Shown: positions 21,700 through 32,430, numbered from the stretch's first letter. The stretch: 64,000 nt of DNA from Merluccius polli (GCA_030340625.1 JAOPHQ010003137.1:243501-307500); one strand, 5' to 3'. Made by a program: numbers and translations. Notes: generated by a model not told the origin, from the letters alone.

Positions 21700-22471
21700 A
21701 GGCACGGTAACAATATCACACAGAATTGTTAACACTGAGAAATGTTCTGCTGGATTATCCTCAGTTGAACCGACTCAGCTGACTCGTCCCATTCTGGGTC
21801 AGACATGTAGGGTCTCACTGTAGTTTCTGGAGCTGCCACCGTGATAACAGTAAATTACGCATCAAGCCTGTTTACCTTGAGCAGCATGGGAGCTCTGCTC
21901 TCTGCCTCCACCAAACCTTCTAATGAGGCGCAATTCAGAGCAGAGCTCATTACCATACATCCCCACGCCCACAAAGCCTGTTCTTCAGAGCGGAGAAAAT
22001 GAAAATGAGCTTTTGTACCTGTCCTCGATCGAAGAACCAGAAGTGCTCTCCAGACAGTTCCAGACCGTAGAACGGTCTATTATGTACGGGTGTATCCACT
22101 CTTATCTAGTCCAACAGAGAATGTATTATCTTAGCTTGATGTACTTAGTCCCTATTATTCTGGTACACTCCCCTAGTAGTCAAGGATAATCTGTCAGGTG
22201 GGCGAGAAGCACCATGAGCCAGAGGGTTCAGTACAAATTGAAAGTACAATAAGAGACATATTTGTTTATGATTGAGCAATTACTTATACAAAATATGTAA
22301 GCAACATGAGTTTCACTGCCTATTCAGCCACCAATCATTTTACCTCCACATGGACATAATTCAAACATTGAATACATTGACTCACAGTATCAATAACCAA
22401 CAGCACAAAAACAAGACGGCTTATTGACTGAGAGGGAGCTAGCAACTGTCTCCTTGCTTTTCCTTATACTC
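21700..22471. other. Apparently unique non-coding DNA
   Basis: No recognisable element. An 88-codon open frame at 21923-22189 shows no domain and is probably chance. Confidence 0.45.
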
Positions 22472-22830
22472 CAGGGGGGTATACTACGAAGCTCGCTGAA
22501 CATATCCAGGCTTTCTTGGGAAAACCTCGATTGCTAAAGACGAAACTCGCGATCAGAGTTAAACGGTTCCACGAAGCTCACTTAAAGGTAACTTTGTCAA
22601 GCCAGGTTTTCCGCTTTAGGTTCAATGCGCGTTCACATAAAAAGGGCGTAACCCAACGTCAATACGTCATTCACCTTGACGCAATGGATCCGACGGAGCG
22701 AACACGGGCTGTGTATGTCACTTAGGAGGAGCAAGTAGTGATTATGAACTCATACGAGGAGTTTAAAAAGCAAATAACGGCAAGGGGCGATACAGTTGCC
22801 CATGCTGGCAACAAACAGCATATTCTGTGA

Positions 22831-22899
22831 ATGCGTAAGAATTGTTCGCCATTAATCCCAATACTCTATTGGGATTAATGGCGAACAATTCTTACGCAT
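22831..22899. repeat. Perfect inverted repeat, 33-bp arms, 3-nt loop
   Basis: Arms 22831-22863 and 22867-22899 are exact reverse complements around the loop ctc. In RNA it would be a pre-miRNA-sized stem. Confidence 0.95.
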
Positions 22900-23202
22900 A
22901 TGATTGCAAAATGCAAAAGCAACCTCCAACTTGCTTTTTTGTGTAATTTAGGGAATTCCTTTCAAATACATCCTATATGTAAGAAACGTATTGCATGTGC
23001 TGGATAGTAGCGACGGTGGTGTGGTGGATTAGGATGTGAGCTGAACGCCAGCGACCGGGGTTCATATCTTGCCTGTCCATCATCATGCCTTTTACCCCCA
23101 TCTAGATTACCAAACTGGATAATTCCATAACATTAATGAATAAGTATTCCATATGACATAAGAAATATAACTTTTTTTAAATAAACTACACATACCCACT
23201 TC

Positions 23203-23275
23203 ACTTGGGAATCGAACCCAGCACGCAGAATCTGAAGACTGACGCGCTACCGCCACTCTACCGCTCATCCACGTA
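23203..23275 (-). other. tRNA-like sequence (degenerate)
   Basis: On the minus strand it has a box-A-like tgagcggtagagtgg and a box-B-like gggttcgattccc at tRNA-like spacing. The T-stem pairs in four of five positions and the acceptor stem does not close well. Best read as a tRNA-derived repeat head or tRNA pseudogene. Confidence 0.45.
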
Positions 23276-23813
23276 TACAGGTGTTTTCTTTTACCTCCAA
23301 GTTGATAACTTGCAACTTGACAGTTTGTGTTGGCAAAAAGTTGGGAAACACCACGAACATATTTAGCAGTGTATTTAGGGCAGCTACAACCGTGCGTATC
23401 GGAAGGCACCTTTTTGCTTATATGTTCGGCATCACCAACTGTATGCAAATATGTTCCCGTGGCAACAAATCGCAGTGAAACACAGACACACTGCGCACGG
23501 CTTCTTTTTGTAGCATTGCCCTCATGAGGTCCAACAAGGACGACCAAATAGCGAATACCCTCTGATGAGAACCTGTACCTCTCATAAAGGGATCGGATCT
23601 GTCCCGAAAGCGGCGCTGCAGCTTTAAGAAGCCGATCTAATCGTAAAGTCTTAGCTGAAAACCTCCTCCCGACCAGGTTTGGTTGCCAGCATAAGTTACC
23701 ATGGTGATACTGCGACGCTAAAAGAGAGCGACTTTCGTAGGACAGCTAACCCAGGCTTTGAGCGCAACATACCTCGCTAACCCACTAATCGAGGTTCGTA
23801 GTATACCCCCCAG

Positions 23814-24397
23814 GTGCCACCTGGTGAAACAATTACAGGAACCACACCCACATAAACCACTAATAACCATTTACACCCCAATCATTCAATTAAGCCCCAC
23901 ACCAACACAAAACAAGAGAAGAGCTAAAGGGCTGAGGGATTAGCTGGCACAAAAATGGTCACAAAATAAACAACACATGCAGCCTTTGGTCATAGCACAT
24001 ATATGATGAACAACCGTCTGTACTAATGATGATCACATCAAATTAAATTCAAAACTAATAGACACTAGTTAGGGAGATCTTGGTTCTTCTTTTCCTGTAA
24101 TTTCATGAAAATAAATAGTTACACATTGGGGAAGTTAATCGGGTCGGGAGTGTGGTGTCTTCCATTTACAAAAACAACTACGTTACGCTGAAATATTGGG
24201 GGGGACCAATTAGCTCTTTGAACATTGGTGGGGATACATCCCCCGGTCCCCACCAGGAATTTCGCCCCTGATCTGCTGAGTGCTAGAGATGTGCCCATCA
24301 CTTCTTTTATTTCTTCAAGCCAATACATAATTGTTGTCATGTCACGCAAAGTTTGTTAATTCTGTTGAGCACTTTCATGTCAAGTTAAAATCACTCA
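23814..24397. other. Non-coding DNA with a DNA-transposon remnant
   Basis: About 24119-24280 has the ggggacc and gggatacatccccc style of a worn transposon end. No TSD found. The rest is AT-rich without features. Confidence 0.35.
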
Positions 24398-24403
24398 TGT
24401 CTA

Positions 24404-25559
24404 TGTAACATAATGAAAATGAGCAGTATGGATGGTGAACTTTATTTTATGCATTTTAATTATGGTTGATTGCTGTGATTTTCCCTTTTTAATACTATTG
24501 CTTGCTGTGTTTTTCTTTACCAATTGATTGCTGTGGTTTTATATTGTTGATTGTTGTATTGGACTTTTATCATTTTGGTTACCTCTCCATGAACTGCATA
24601 CACCATGCCACTAATTGACACACCTGAACCTCGTCATAATCAGCAATCTGATTCGCTAGTTGAGCAGATCCTCCTTTTAAAAGACGAGGAGAAGCTCTGT
24701 TTGAGGAGAACTCTTGGGTGTAAGGAAGCTCCATGTGGAAAGGAAGCGTTGGCTGGAAAGGCAGCTCAGTTTTGAAAAGAAGCTCTATTCGAGGAATCTC
24801 TATTCAAGGAACTCTCTGGTTGGAGGAACGTACTGCTCGCTGTCGCGGACTGGATCGCCTCTTCTCTTCCCCCAGTGTTACTGCTGGCTGGATCTCCCGT
24901 GGTCTCGGTGATTTCGTCTCCCAGACTCTGCAGTGTCAACGCTCGCAACACTCCAACTAAAGGAAAGTGGTCTTTTCCTTTATTGGTGTGTGTGCTTTTT
25001 ATGTTCAGACACGAGAAGCTGTTGATACCCGTTTTTGATTTGTCGAGGTGGCAGATCGGGAGGGCGACGGCGGAGCGAGAGGACGACTGTACTGTTGATG
25101 GGCTTGCGTAAGATCACGTAAAGGAAAGTGGTCACGCTACATCGGAGATTGTTTGAATTTACCACGCTGCAAGGCACGCATTGATTTTTCCTCCTGTCTC
25201 TCTAAGATCACCGGTGAAGCGGCCCCACGGAATCCCTGGCGCTGGACTTCCGGATTGGAATAATTATTGAACGACTCGTAAGGCCCGGAACACATTCCCT
25301 TTGCGGTCACAAAGGGAAAGCAAGGAGCCAACTCGAGACTGGATGGAACTTGGTATTTCCCCCTTGGTATAGACTATTGAAGAATCGGGAAGACTTTGCT
25401 TTTACATAACTGTCTTTTAAGAAGCAAGTGACCTTCCAAGCTTGTGTTTTAGCAATAAAAGATTATTTTTATAAGAATTGTGTCGTTTTGCCTGTGATGG
25501 TTTGGCTGGGAATCCGATCCTAAAATATGTTAAAATAGCAGACTTTTAACTCTGGTACA
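24404..25559 (+). repeat. LTR 1 of the array (1,156 bp)
   Basis: TG...CA termini; a TTTAAAAG promoter-like box near 24677 and AATAAA near 25454. Short open frames (for example 24714-24911) recur in all three LTRs simply because the LTRs are copies. Confidence 0.9.
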
Positions 25560-25842
25560 AAAGTGGCGTTGTCGGAAGGATTCCCTTTCCATTCCACACA
25601 GTGCAAAATGGCAGACGAAAATGTTCACCTTAACCACCCTGTGATTAATGCAATGATGATGCCTTGGTTTATGGGTGATTAATGCAATGATGATGCCTTG
25701 GTTCATGGATCCCAAAATGTAATGGTGACTCAAGTAGAATGAGTTTTTTGGATTGGAGTGGGCAGGTACAGGCTATGCTAAGGCTCTAGACAGGTATGGC
25801 CATTAAGACTGTCGGGACGACAATTGTTAAAGGGGGGAGGAG
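25560..25842 (+). other. Internal region 1: primer-binding-like site, short gag-like start, polypurine tract
   Basis: Near 25609 an ATG opens a 24-codon frame (MADENVHLNHPVINAMMMPW...) that stops where a 34-bp segment is tandemly duplicated (gtgattaatgcaatgatgat twice). It may be the vestige of gag. The region is too short for any enzyme, so the element must use machinery in trans. Confidence 0.75.
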
Positions 25843-26989
25843 TGTAACATAATGAAAATGAGCAGTATGGATGATGGTGAACTTTATTTTATGCATTTTA
25901 ATTATGGTTGATTGCTGTGATTTTCCCTTTTTAATACTATTGCTTGCTGTGTTTTTCTTTACCAATTGATTGCTGTGGTTTTATATTGTTGTGTTGGACT
26001 TTTATCATTTTGGTTACCTCTCCATGAACTGCATACACCATGCCACTAATTGACACACCTGAACCTCGTCATAATCAGCAATCTGATTCGCTAGTTGAGC
26101 AGATCCTCCTTTTAAAAGACGAGAAGCTCTGTTTGAGGAGAACTCTTGGGTGTAAGGAAGCTCCATGTGGAAAGGAAGCGTTGGCTGGAAAGGAAGCTCA
26201 GTTTTGAAAAGAAGCTCTATTTGAGGAATCTCTATTCAAGGAACTCTCTGGTCGGAGGAACGTACTGCTCGCTGTCGCGGACTGGATCGCCTCTTCTCTT
26301 CCCCCAGTGTTACTGCTGGCTGGATCTCCCGTGGTCTCGGTGATTTCGTCTCCCAGACTCTGCAGTGTCAACGCTCGCAACACTCCAACTAAAGGAAAGT
26401 GGTCTTTTCCTTTATTGGTGTGTGTGCTTTTTATGTTCAGACACGAGAAGCTGTTGATACCCGTTTTTGATTTGTCGAGGTGGCAGATCGGGAGGGCGAC
26501 GGCGGAGCGAGAGGACGACTGTACTGTTGATGGGCTTGCATAAGATCACGTAAAGGAAAGTGGTCACGCTACATCGGAGATTGTTTGAATTTACCACGCT
26601 GCAAGGCACGCATAGATTTTTCCTCCTGTCTCTCTAAGATCACCGGTGAAGCGGCCCCACGGAATCCCTGGCGCTGGACTTCCGGATTGGAATAATTATT
26701 GAACGACTCGTAAGGCCCGGAACACATTCCCTTTGCGGTCACAAAGGGAAAGCAAGGAGCCAACTCGAGACTGGATGGAACTTGGTATTTCCCCCTTGGT
26801 ATAGACTATTGAAGAATCGGGAAGACTTTGCTTTTACATAACTGTCTTTTAAGAAGCAAGTGACCTTCCAAGCTTGTGTTTTAGCAATAAAAGATTATTT
26901 TTATAAGAATTGTCGTTTTGCCTGTGATGGTTTGGCTGGGAATCCGATCCTAAAATATGTTAAAATAGCAGACTTTTAACTCTGGTACA
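25843..26989 (+). repeat. LTR 2 of the array (1,147 bp)
   Basis: Nearly identical to LTR 1, with a few substitutions and small indels. Confidence 0.9.
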
Positions 26990-27272
26990 AAAGTGGCGTT
27001 GTCGGAAGGATTCCCTTTCCATTCCACACAGTGCAAAATGGCAGACGAAAATGTTCACCTTAACCACCCTGTGATTAATGCAATGATGATGCCTTGGTTT
27101 ATGGGTGATTAATGCAATGATGATGCCTTGGTTCATGGATCCCAAAATGTAATGGTGACTCAAGTAGAATGAGTTTTTTGGATTGGAGTGGGCAGGTACA
27201 GGCTATGCTAAGGCTCTAGACAGGTATGGCCATTAAGACTGTCGGGACGACAATTGTTAAAGGGGGGAGGAG
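26990..27272 (+). other. Internal region 2 (283 bp)
   Basis: Essentially identical to internal region 1, including the short gag-like start and the polypurine tract. Confidence 0.85.
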
Positions 27273-28299
27273 TGTAACATAATGAAAATGAGCAGTATGG
27301 ATGATGGTGAACTTTATTTTATGCATTTTAATTATGGTTGATTGCTGTGATTTTCCCTTTTTAATACTATTGCTTGCTGTGTTTTTCTTTACCAATTGAT
27401 TGCTGTGGTTTTATATTGTTGTGTTGGACTTTTATCATTTTGGTTACCTCTCCATGAACTGCATACACCATGCCACTAATTGACACACCTGAACCTCATC
27501 ATAATCAGCAATCTGATTCGCTAGTTGAGCAGATCCTCCTTTTTAAAAGACGAGGAGAAGCTCTGTTCGAGGAGAACTCTTGGGTGTAAGGAAGCTCCAT
27601 ATGGAAAGGAAGCGTTGGCTGGAAAGGAAGCTCAGTTTTGAAAGGAAGCTCAGTTTTGAAAAGAAGCTCTATTCGAGGAATCTCTATTCAAGGAACTCTC
27701 TGGTTGGAGGAACGTACTGCTCGCTGTTGCGGACTGGATCGCCTCTTCTTTTCCCCCAGTGTTACTGCTGGCTGGATCTCCCGTGGTCTCGGTGATTTCG
27801 TCTCCCAGACTCTGCAGTGTCAACGCTCGCAACACTCCAACTAAAGGAAAGTGGTCTTTTCCTTTATTGGTGTGTGTGCTTTTTATGTTCAGACACGAGA
27901 AGCTGTTGATGCCCGTTTTTGATTTTTTTCCTCCTGTCTCTCTAAGATCACCGGTGAAGCGGCCCCACGGAATCCCTGGCGCTGGACTTCCGGATTGGAA
28001 TAATTATTGAACGACTCGTAAGGCCCGGAACACATTCCCTTTGCGGTCACAAAGGGAAAGCAAGGAGCCAACTCGAGACTGGATGGAACTTGGTATTTCC
28101 CCCTTGGTATAGACTATTGAAGAATCGGGAAGACTTTGCTTTTACATAACTGTCTTTTAAGAAGCAAGTGACCTTCCAAGCTTGTGTTTTAGCAATAAAA
28201 GATTATTTTTATAAGAATTGTGTCGTTTTGCCTGTGATGGTTTGGCTGGGAATCCGATCCTAAAATATGTTAAAATAGCAGACTTTTAACTCTGTTACA
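27273..28299 (+). repeat. LTR 3 of the array (1,027 bp, internal deletion)
   Basis: Matches LTRs 1 and 2 but lacks roughly 140 bp (between 27926 and 27927, compared with about 25040-25180 of LTR 1) and has a small duplicated gaaaggaagctcagtttt segment near 27621-27655. It ends TTACA instead of GGTACA. Confidence 0.9.
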
Positions 28300-28710
28300 T
28301 CTAGTCTTGTCGTTCACTTCCTGTTTTATTTTGTAGTTCCCTTTTCCCTCTCGTTTCAGGCACTTGACTTCCTTCCCTTGTGTGATTGCCTCCTCGGTTC
28401 CTGATTTGTCTCACCTGTGTTCCCCTCCCTCATGTATAAATAGCCCTTGTTTCCCTTTGTCTCATGTCAGTTTGTCTTGCGTCCCATGTGTACTGCCAAG
28501 CGCCAGGATTTACTAGTTTTTGTGTCCAGATACGTACCTTATTTAATTGTGTTTTTGTAACCTTAGTGAGCGCCTTTTGTTATAGTTTTTGAATCCTCCA
28601 TGAGAGTGTCTTTTGTTGCCCTTTTTTGAGTAAAACGTTTTTGTGTTAAAACACACTACCGTCTTCTGAGTTTTGCTTCTGAGTTCCTGTCCCTGAGTCA
28701 AGGCGTGACA

Positions 28711-29400
28711 AATGTCTGGGATAAGGCCCACCACTGATGTTGCATCAATATGCACACTTTGGCCAACGCTCAGTGAAAAAAAAATGGAATAACAGAAGCA
28801 AATTGTTCTATTTATTTGCCAGGTTTTCTTAAATATGTTTCTAAAATAGTTTTGTTAATGCTGGCTTGACTGCAGCTTGATTTTTCTTGAAGCTTGTTAA
28901 TGAGCAATTGGCAATGTCATAGTTTTGAATCCTTTCATTTGCTTGTGGTGACAGTTTCCTTTTCTCTTCAGAGACATATATGGTTTTATATCAGCCCCAA
29001 CTAGTCTGGCCTCTCTTCCCTGCCACCTTATCAAACACTACTAATGGAAGCACAACAGAGCTAGGAACCATTTCCTGATAAATTTGCGTTTCTTGGATGT
29101 GTTTCATTCGAACAAAAAGAACACCTGTGTGTGTGTGTGTAAACCAGCTATCAACAACACACTCCACATACACCCTCCACATACCCCCCCCCCCCCCCAA
29201 CACAAAATTGAGGCTGGGGAGAGTCCCCAGCCTCAGCCTACCCCCCCCCCCCCCCCCCCATCCAAGCAAACAAAAACTACAAACTGGACTCTCAACAGGG
29301 TTACCATACTTACACAAAAGCTGGACTCTTTACAGGGTTGCCATACCTAAAATAAACATAAAAACAACCCCCCAAACCCCACTACCCCTACACCACCCCA
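28711..29400. repeat. Mixed repeats: segment shared with 46.9 kb, C-tracts, short tandem repeat
   Basis: 28885-29035 matches 46880-47040 (same strand). C runs occupy 29186-29199 and 29240-29259. A roughly 45-bp unit with the core actggactct...cagggtt...ccatac is repeated at about 29284-29350. Overlapping proline-rich frames are artefacts. Confidence 0.6.
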
Positions 29401-29884
29401 GTGTCACACGCCAACCCAACCCTCCCCCTCCATCCTGGAGACTGGAGGCCTGGGGCTGCTGCCTCAGCTGGCGGAGGTGTCCCTGGGCTGGCTGGTTGCA
29501 GGGGCTGGCTGGATGGGCTCAGAAGTAGGCCCGACAGCTGGGCCGCGGAGGTAGCTCCTCATAGGGCCTGGAACAGCCCTCAGTAAGTCCCCCCCTCCAC
29601 TAGGTCAATGGTGCATGATCCGTCATCTCCTCCTGGAGCATGGGGCCTTGGACTCCTGGTTCCCCTGGCAGAGGTGCGGCTGGACCTGGGCTGCTCCAGG
29701 CTGGATCCGGGGGAGGCTAGCCTCAGACGGTTACCCATGGTGGTTGCTGTGCTGCCTCCCTGCTCCTCCGCTGGCCGTCACTGCCGTTTCAGGAGGGCTG
29801 GCGTTGAGCTGGCTGTCCGCGACCGCAGCTGGTGGCTCCAGAGCGGTTTGGGCAGCCCTTCTGTGTCCCTTCCCGGTCAAAGGA
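29401..29884 (-). other. GC-rich leader next to an LTR; short ORF
   Basis: Minus-strand sequence downstream of the primer-binding site. A frame opening MGNRLRLASPG at 29738 runs only about 52 codons. It could be the start of a gag protein, but nothing confirms it. Probably the 5' leader of a truncated LTR element or endogenous retrovirus. Confidence 0.4.
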
Positions 29885-29902
29885 GCCCCACATTGGGCGC
29901 CA
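29885..29902 (-). promoter_or_regulatory. tRNA-Lys-type primer-binding site
   Basis: The minus strand reads TGGCGCCCAATGTGGGGC, one base from the lysine-tRNA (Lys1,2) primer site used by several retroviruses and LTR elements. It lies directly beside the putative LTR end. Confidence 0.65.
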
Positions 29903-30098
29903 GTGTGGCAGTTTAGCTCTGCCACATAAGTGGCTTTTCCTGGGGCCCTCCGACACAGGACATGGGTAGATGTTGGTTATATAATGCTTTTATTGGACAT
30001 GGCAGTGATGTTCAGAGCCGAGCCGATGTTACAAGCTGCCATGACAGTAGTAGCTCTCCCGAGTGTGTGTCGATAGCTGGTTTATCCTGGTTTATACA
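29903..30098 (-). repeat. Putative LTR (5' LTR of a minus-strand element), borders approximate
   Basis: Adjoins the primer-binding site. On the minus strand it begins near TGTATAAACC, contains AATAAAAG, and ends GCCACAC just before TGGCGCC. No second LTR was found, so the outer border is a guess. Confidence 0.45.
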
Positions 30099-30285
30099 AA
30101 ATGTATGGAAAGCGGGTCCTGGATACTTCTAAATCACTGGGAGCTTAATTTATGAAAGTATCTGAAGGCTACCACTATTATTTAAACACTTTTTACTTTG
30201 TGAGTGTGGCCTATCAGCAGCATAAGCCTGCACTATACTGACTGGGTTTGTGGAGCTCAGCTAAGCTAAGCTAATTAGCAACAAG

Positions 30286-31540
30286 ATGCCTCCCTTTTCC
30301 ACAGATGACTACTACAAACTTCTCCAGAAGATAGCAGTACTGGAGACAAAAATTCTGCGACTCGAAGTCAACGTGGAGGTAAATGGTCAATATGGGAATG
30401 AAACCACTCTACCGATGACCCAAATCAGTGGAAAGGAGCAGGCTAACAGACAAATGCTTTGTGCAAATCCAAAGCATAATTCATGTAAAGATAAATCACT
30501 TCCCTCAGATATGGGAAGACGGTTAACAGGCAGAACCCAGCACCTGGAGACTTGTGATGATACTGAGTGGCCTGCACTGCCGTCACACAGGAGGGTCTCT
30601 TCAACCCCAGTACCAAGCAGAAAACAGCCGTGGAATGTGGCTAAAACAAAAAGTAAGAGCAAACCGACCAAAGACACAGGGATTCTACTAGAGAACAGAT
30701 TTGCTCCACTTTTACAAGACCCTAACTCCCCAAAAGAGAGGTCATCTTCCAGCACCGGAGAAAGGTATGAGGCTAAATCATATACTAAAAGGCTGCAGAA
30801 AGAGCTAACCACTGGGCCTCAAACGCTGATAGTGGGTGACAGAGCTGTGAATAAGACAAAACACTTTTTCAGCAAAAACACCAAAGTACTTTGTTTTACC
30901 AATGATATGGTGTCTGATATCTCAGAGAAAATTCTGGAAATCACTGCTGAGCATCCGAAAGTGAAATCTCTTGTCATTCACACAGGAGCACTTGATGTTG
31001 TCAAGCAACAATCAGAGGTATTGAAACGGGATTTTAATGATCTGCTGAACAAAGTTCGATGTCTGAATACTGAGGTGTTTATCAGTGGACCTCTACCAAC
31101 AGTTCGGCGAGGAGACGAGAGATTCAGCAGGCTGTTGATGCTAAACAGATGGCTCAAAGATGCGTGTGCTGCTCAATCAGTGAAATTTATTGACAATTGA
31201 AGAGCTCTTTTCCAAAACGCATTAAACACCAAATTTAAAAAAATGAGTTTATTATGCCATTTTGCTGTGCACTGAACCTATTCACTGCTCCATCAACATT
31301 TCATACCAAATCACTATATTTCCTTGTTTAAAATGTACTGCAAGATGCCGTTTCTAACCAAAACATGTGTGGGTCTAGGTAAAAGAATGTGTTTTCCTGA
31401 AAACTCTCAAAATGGATTTAATGCGTTTTGGAAAAGAGCTCTTCAATTTCAACATTTTTTGGGAATGCAGACACCTCTTTGAGGCAGATGGATTTTGCCT
31501 TAACAAGTCAGGAGTACAGCTGTTAATTGCTACCGCCTGA
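30286..31540 (+). pseudogene. L2 ORF1 protein (coiled coil plus SGNH-like domain), split by a MITE
   Basis: ATG at 30286. Residues 10-35 form a short leucine-rich coiled coil (LLQKIAVLETKILRLEV), then a polar linker. An SGNH-like domain starts near residue 180: TLIVGDRAVNKTK, SLVIHTGALDVVKQQ, VFISGPLPTVRRGDERFSRL and NRWLKDAC. The frame stops prematurely at 31200 because of the MITE. Beyond it the frame continues (FWECRHLFEADGFCLNKSGVQLL) to TGA at 31538-31540. Key triad residues look altered (GDR for GDS, GFC for the usual GxH), so esterase activity is doubtful even before the insertion. Confidence 0.85.
31199..31444. mobile_element. Small MITE (246 bp) with 28-bp perfect TIRs
   Basis: Terminal repeats 31199-31226 and 31417-31444 are exact inverted copies, starting GAAGAGCTCTTTTCC. 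They are flanked by aatt (31195-31198, 31445-31448). Removal restores the ORF1 frame. Superfamily not assigned; the AATT duplication is unusual. Confidence 0.85.
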
Positions 31541-31823
31541 GATAAGGATTGACCATGAAGGACAGCACACCAAGAGAGAGGCTTTAACGTCATCATCCTT
31601 ACCCCAACACGAGGAGTCTCCCCCAGCCCCAACAACCCAACAGGAGGAGTCTCCCCCAGCCCCAACAGCCCAACAAGTGGAGTCTCCCCCAGCCCCACCA
31701 GGAGACTCCCAACTTTCACCCACCGGGACCCCATCCAGCCTTTCATTCTCTCCACGCAGTCCGGATTCCCCATTCCCCCATTTTCTGGATTTCCAACTCA
31801 CACCACGCCCAAATCCCATTTTC
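31541..31823 (+). pseudogene. L2 ORF1/ORF2 junction, Pro-rich
   Basis: An open frame with a repeated SPPAPT(A)QQ motif (15-16 residues, three times), probably the N-terminal extension of ORF2. It is interrupted by the LTR element at about 31824. Confidence 0.5.
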
Positions 31824-31827
31824 AGGC

Positions 31828-32430
31828 AGGCAGGCAGAGTTCGGCAACAGGGTTCAGCAACAGGCAGGTAGTCAGGCAGGGTTCTGCAACAGGCGGGTAG
31901 TCCGGCAGGCAGGGTTCGGCAACAGGCGGGTAGTCAGGCAGGCGGGGTTCGGCAACAGGGTTCGGCAACAGGCGGGTAGTCAGGCAGGCAGGTAGGGTTC
32001 GGCAACAGGGTTCAGCAACAGGCGGGTAGTCAGGCAGGCGGGGTTCGGCAACAGGGTTCAGCAACTGGCGGGTAGTCAGGCAGGCAGGGTTCAGCAACAG
32101 GCGGGTAGTCTGGCAGGCAGGGTTCGGCAACAGGCGGGTAGTCAGGCAGGCGGGGTTCGGCAACAGGGTTCGGCAACAGGCGGGTAGTCCGGCAGGTAGG
32201 GTTCGGCAACAGGCGGGTAGTCAGGCAGGTGGGGTTCGGCAACAGGCAGGTAGTCAGGCAGGCAGGCAGGGTTCGGCAACAGGGTTCAGCAACAGGCAGG
32301 TAGTCAGGCAGGCAGGGTTCGGCAACAGACGGGTAATCAGGCAGGTTCGGCAACAGGTGGGTAGTCAGGCAGGCAGGCAGGGTTCGGCAACAGACGGGTA
32401 GTCAGGCAGGCGGGGTTCGGTAACAGACGG
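31828..32430. repeat. 33-bp minisatellite in the left LTR
   Basis: Variants of a 33-bp unit (core gggttcggcaacaggcgggt followed by agtcaggcaggca) repeat about 17-18 times with 4-bp (caggN) length changes. Proline/leucine-rich frames here are artefacts. Confidence 0.92.

Larger units (their letters stand above)
22475..23810. mobile_element. PIF/Harbinger-like non-autonomous element (1,336 bp), CAG target
   Basis: Inverted ends GGGGGTATACTACGAA and TTCGTAGTATACCCCC (one mismatch), with CAG duplications at 22472-22474 and 23811-23813. A perfect 33-bp hairpin lies at 22831-22899 and a tRNA-like stretch on the minus strand at 23203-23275. No transposase is recognisable. Ends are related to those of the element at 20665. 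Confidence 0.85.
24404..28299 (+). mobile_element. LTR-internal-LTR-internal-LTR array of a small non-autonomous retrotransposon
   Basis: Three LTRs (24404-25559, 25843-26989, 27273-28299) and two identical-length 283-bp internal regions (25560-25842, 26990-27272). The array is flanked by a 4-bp duplication tcta (24400-24403, 28300-28303). LTRs begin TGTAACATAATG and end in TACA. Internal regions begin with a TGGCGTTGTCGG primer-binding-like site and end with the polypurine tract aaaggggggaggag directly before the next LTR. Confidence 0.92.
24398..28710 (+). mobile_element. Solo LTR (24398-24403 plus 28304-28710) interrupted by a triple-LTR array
   Basis: The segment 28304-28710 looks like an LTR. 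It has a TATA-like tgtataaatagccc (28434), T-rich U3-type sequence and a terminus GGCGTGACA. The piece TGTCTA at 24398-24403 fits as its lost start, because removing the array (one copy of its tcta TSD) rejoins TGTCTAGTCTTG. No TSD was found around the solo LTR, so the left border is inferred. Confidence 0.5.

Noticed and set aside
23203..23275. Functional tRNA gene on the minus strand
   Set aside because: T-stem and acceptor stem pair poorly and it lies inside a MITE; kept only as a tRNA-like feature.
24714..28010. Recurrent small ORFs (for example one starting MGVRKLHVERKRW) in three places
   Set aside because: They recur because the three LTRs are copies. No domain, no conserved start context, and they differ by indels.
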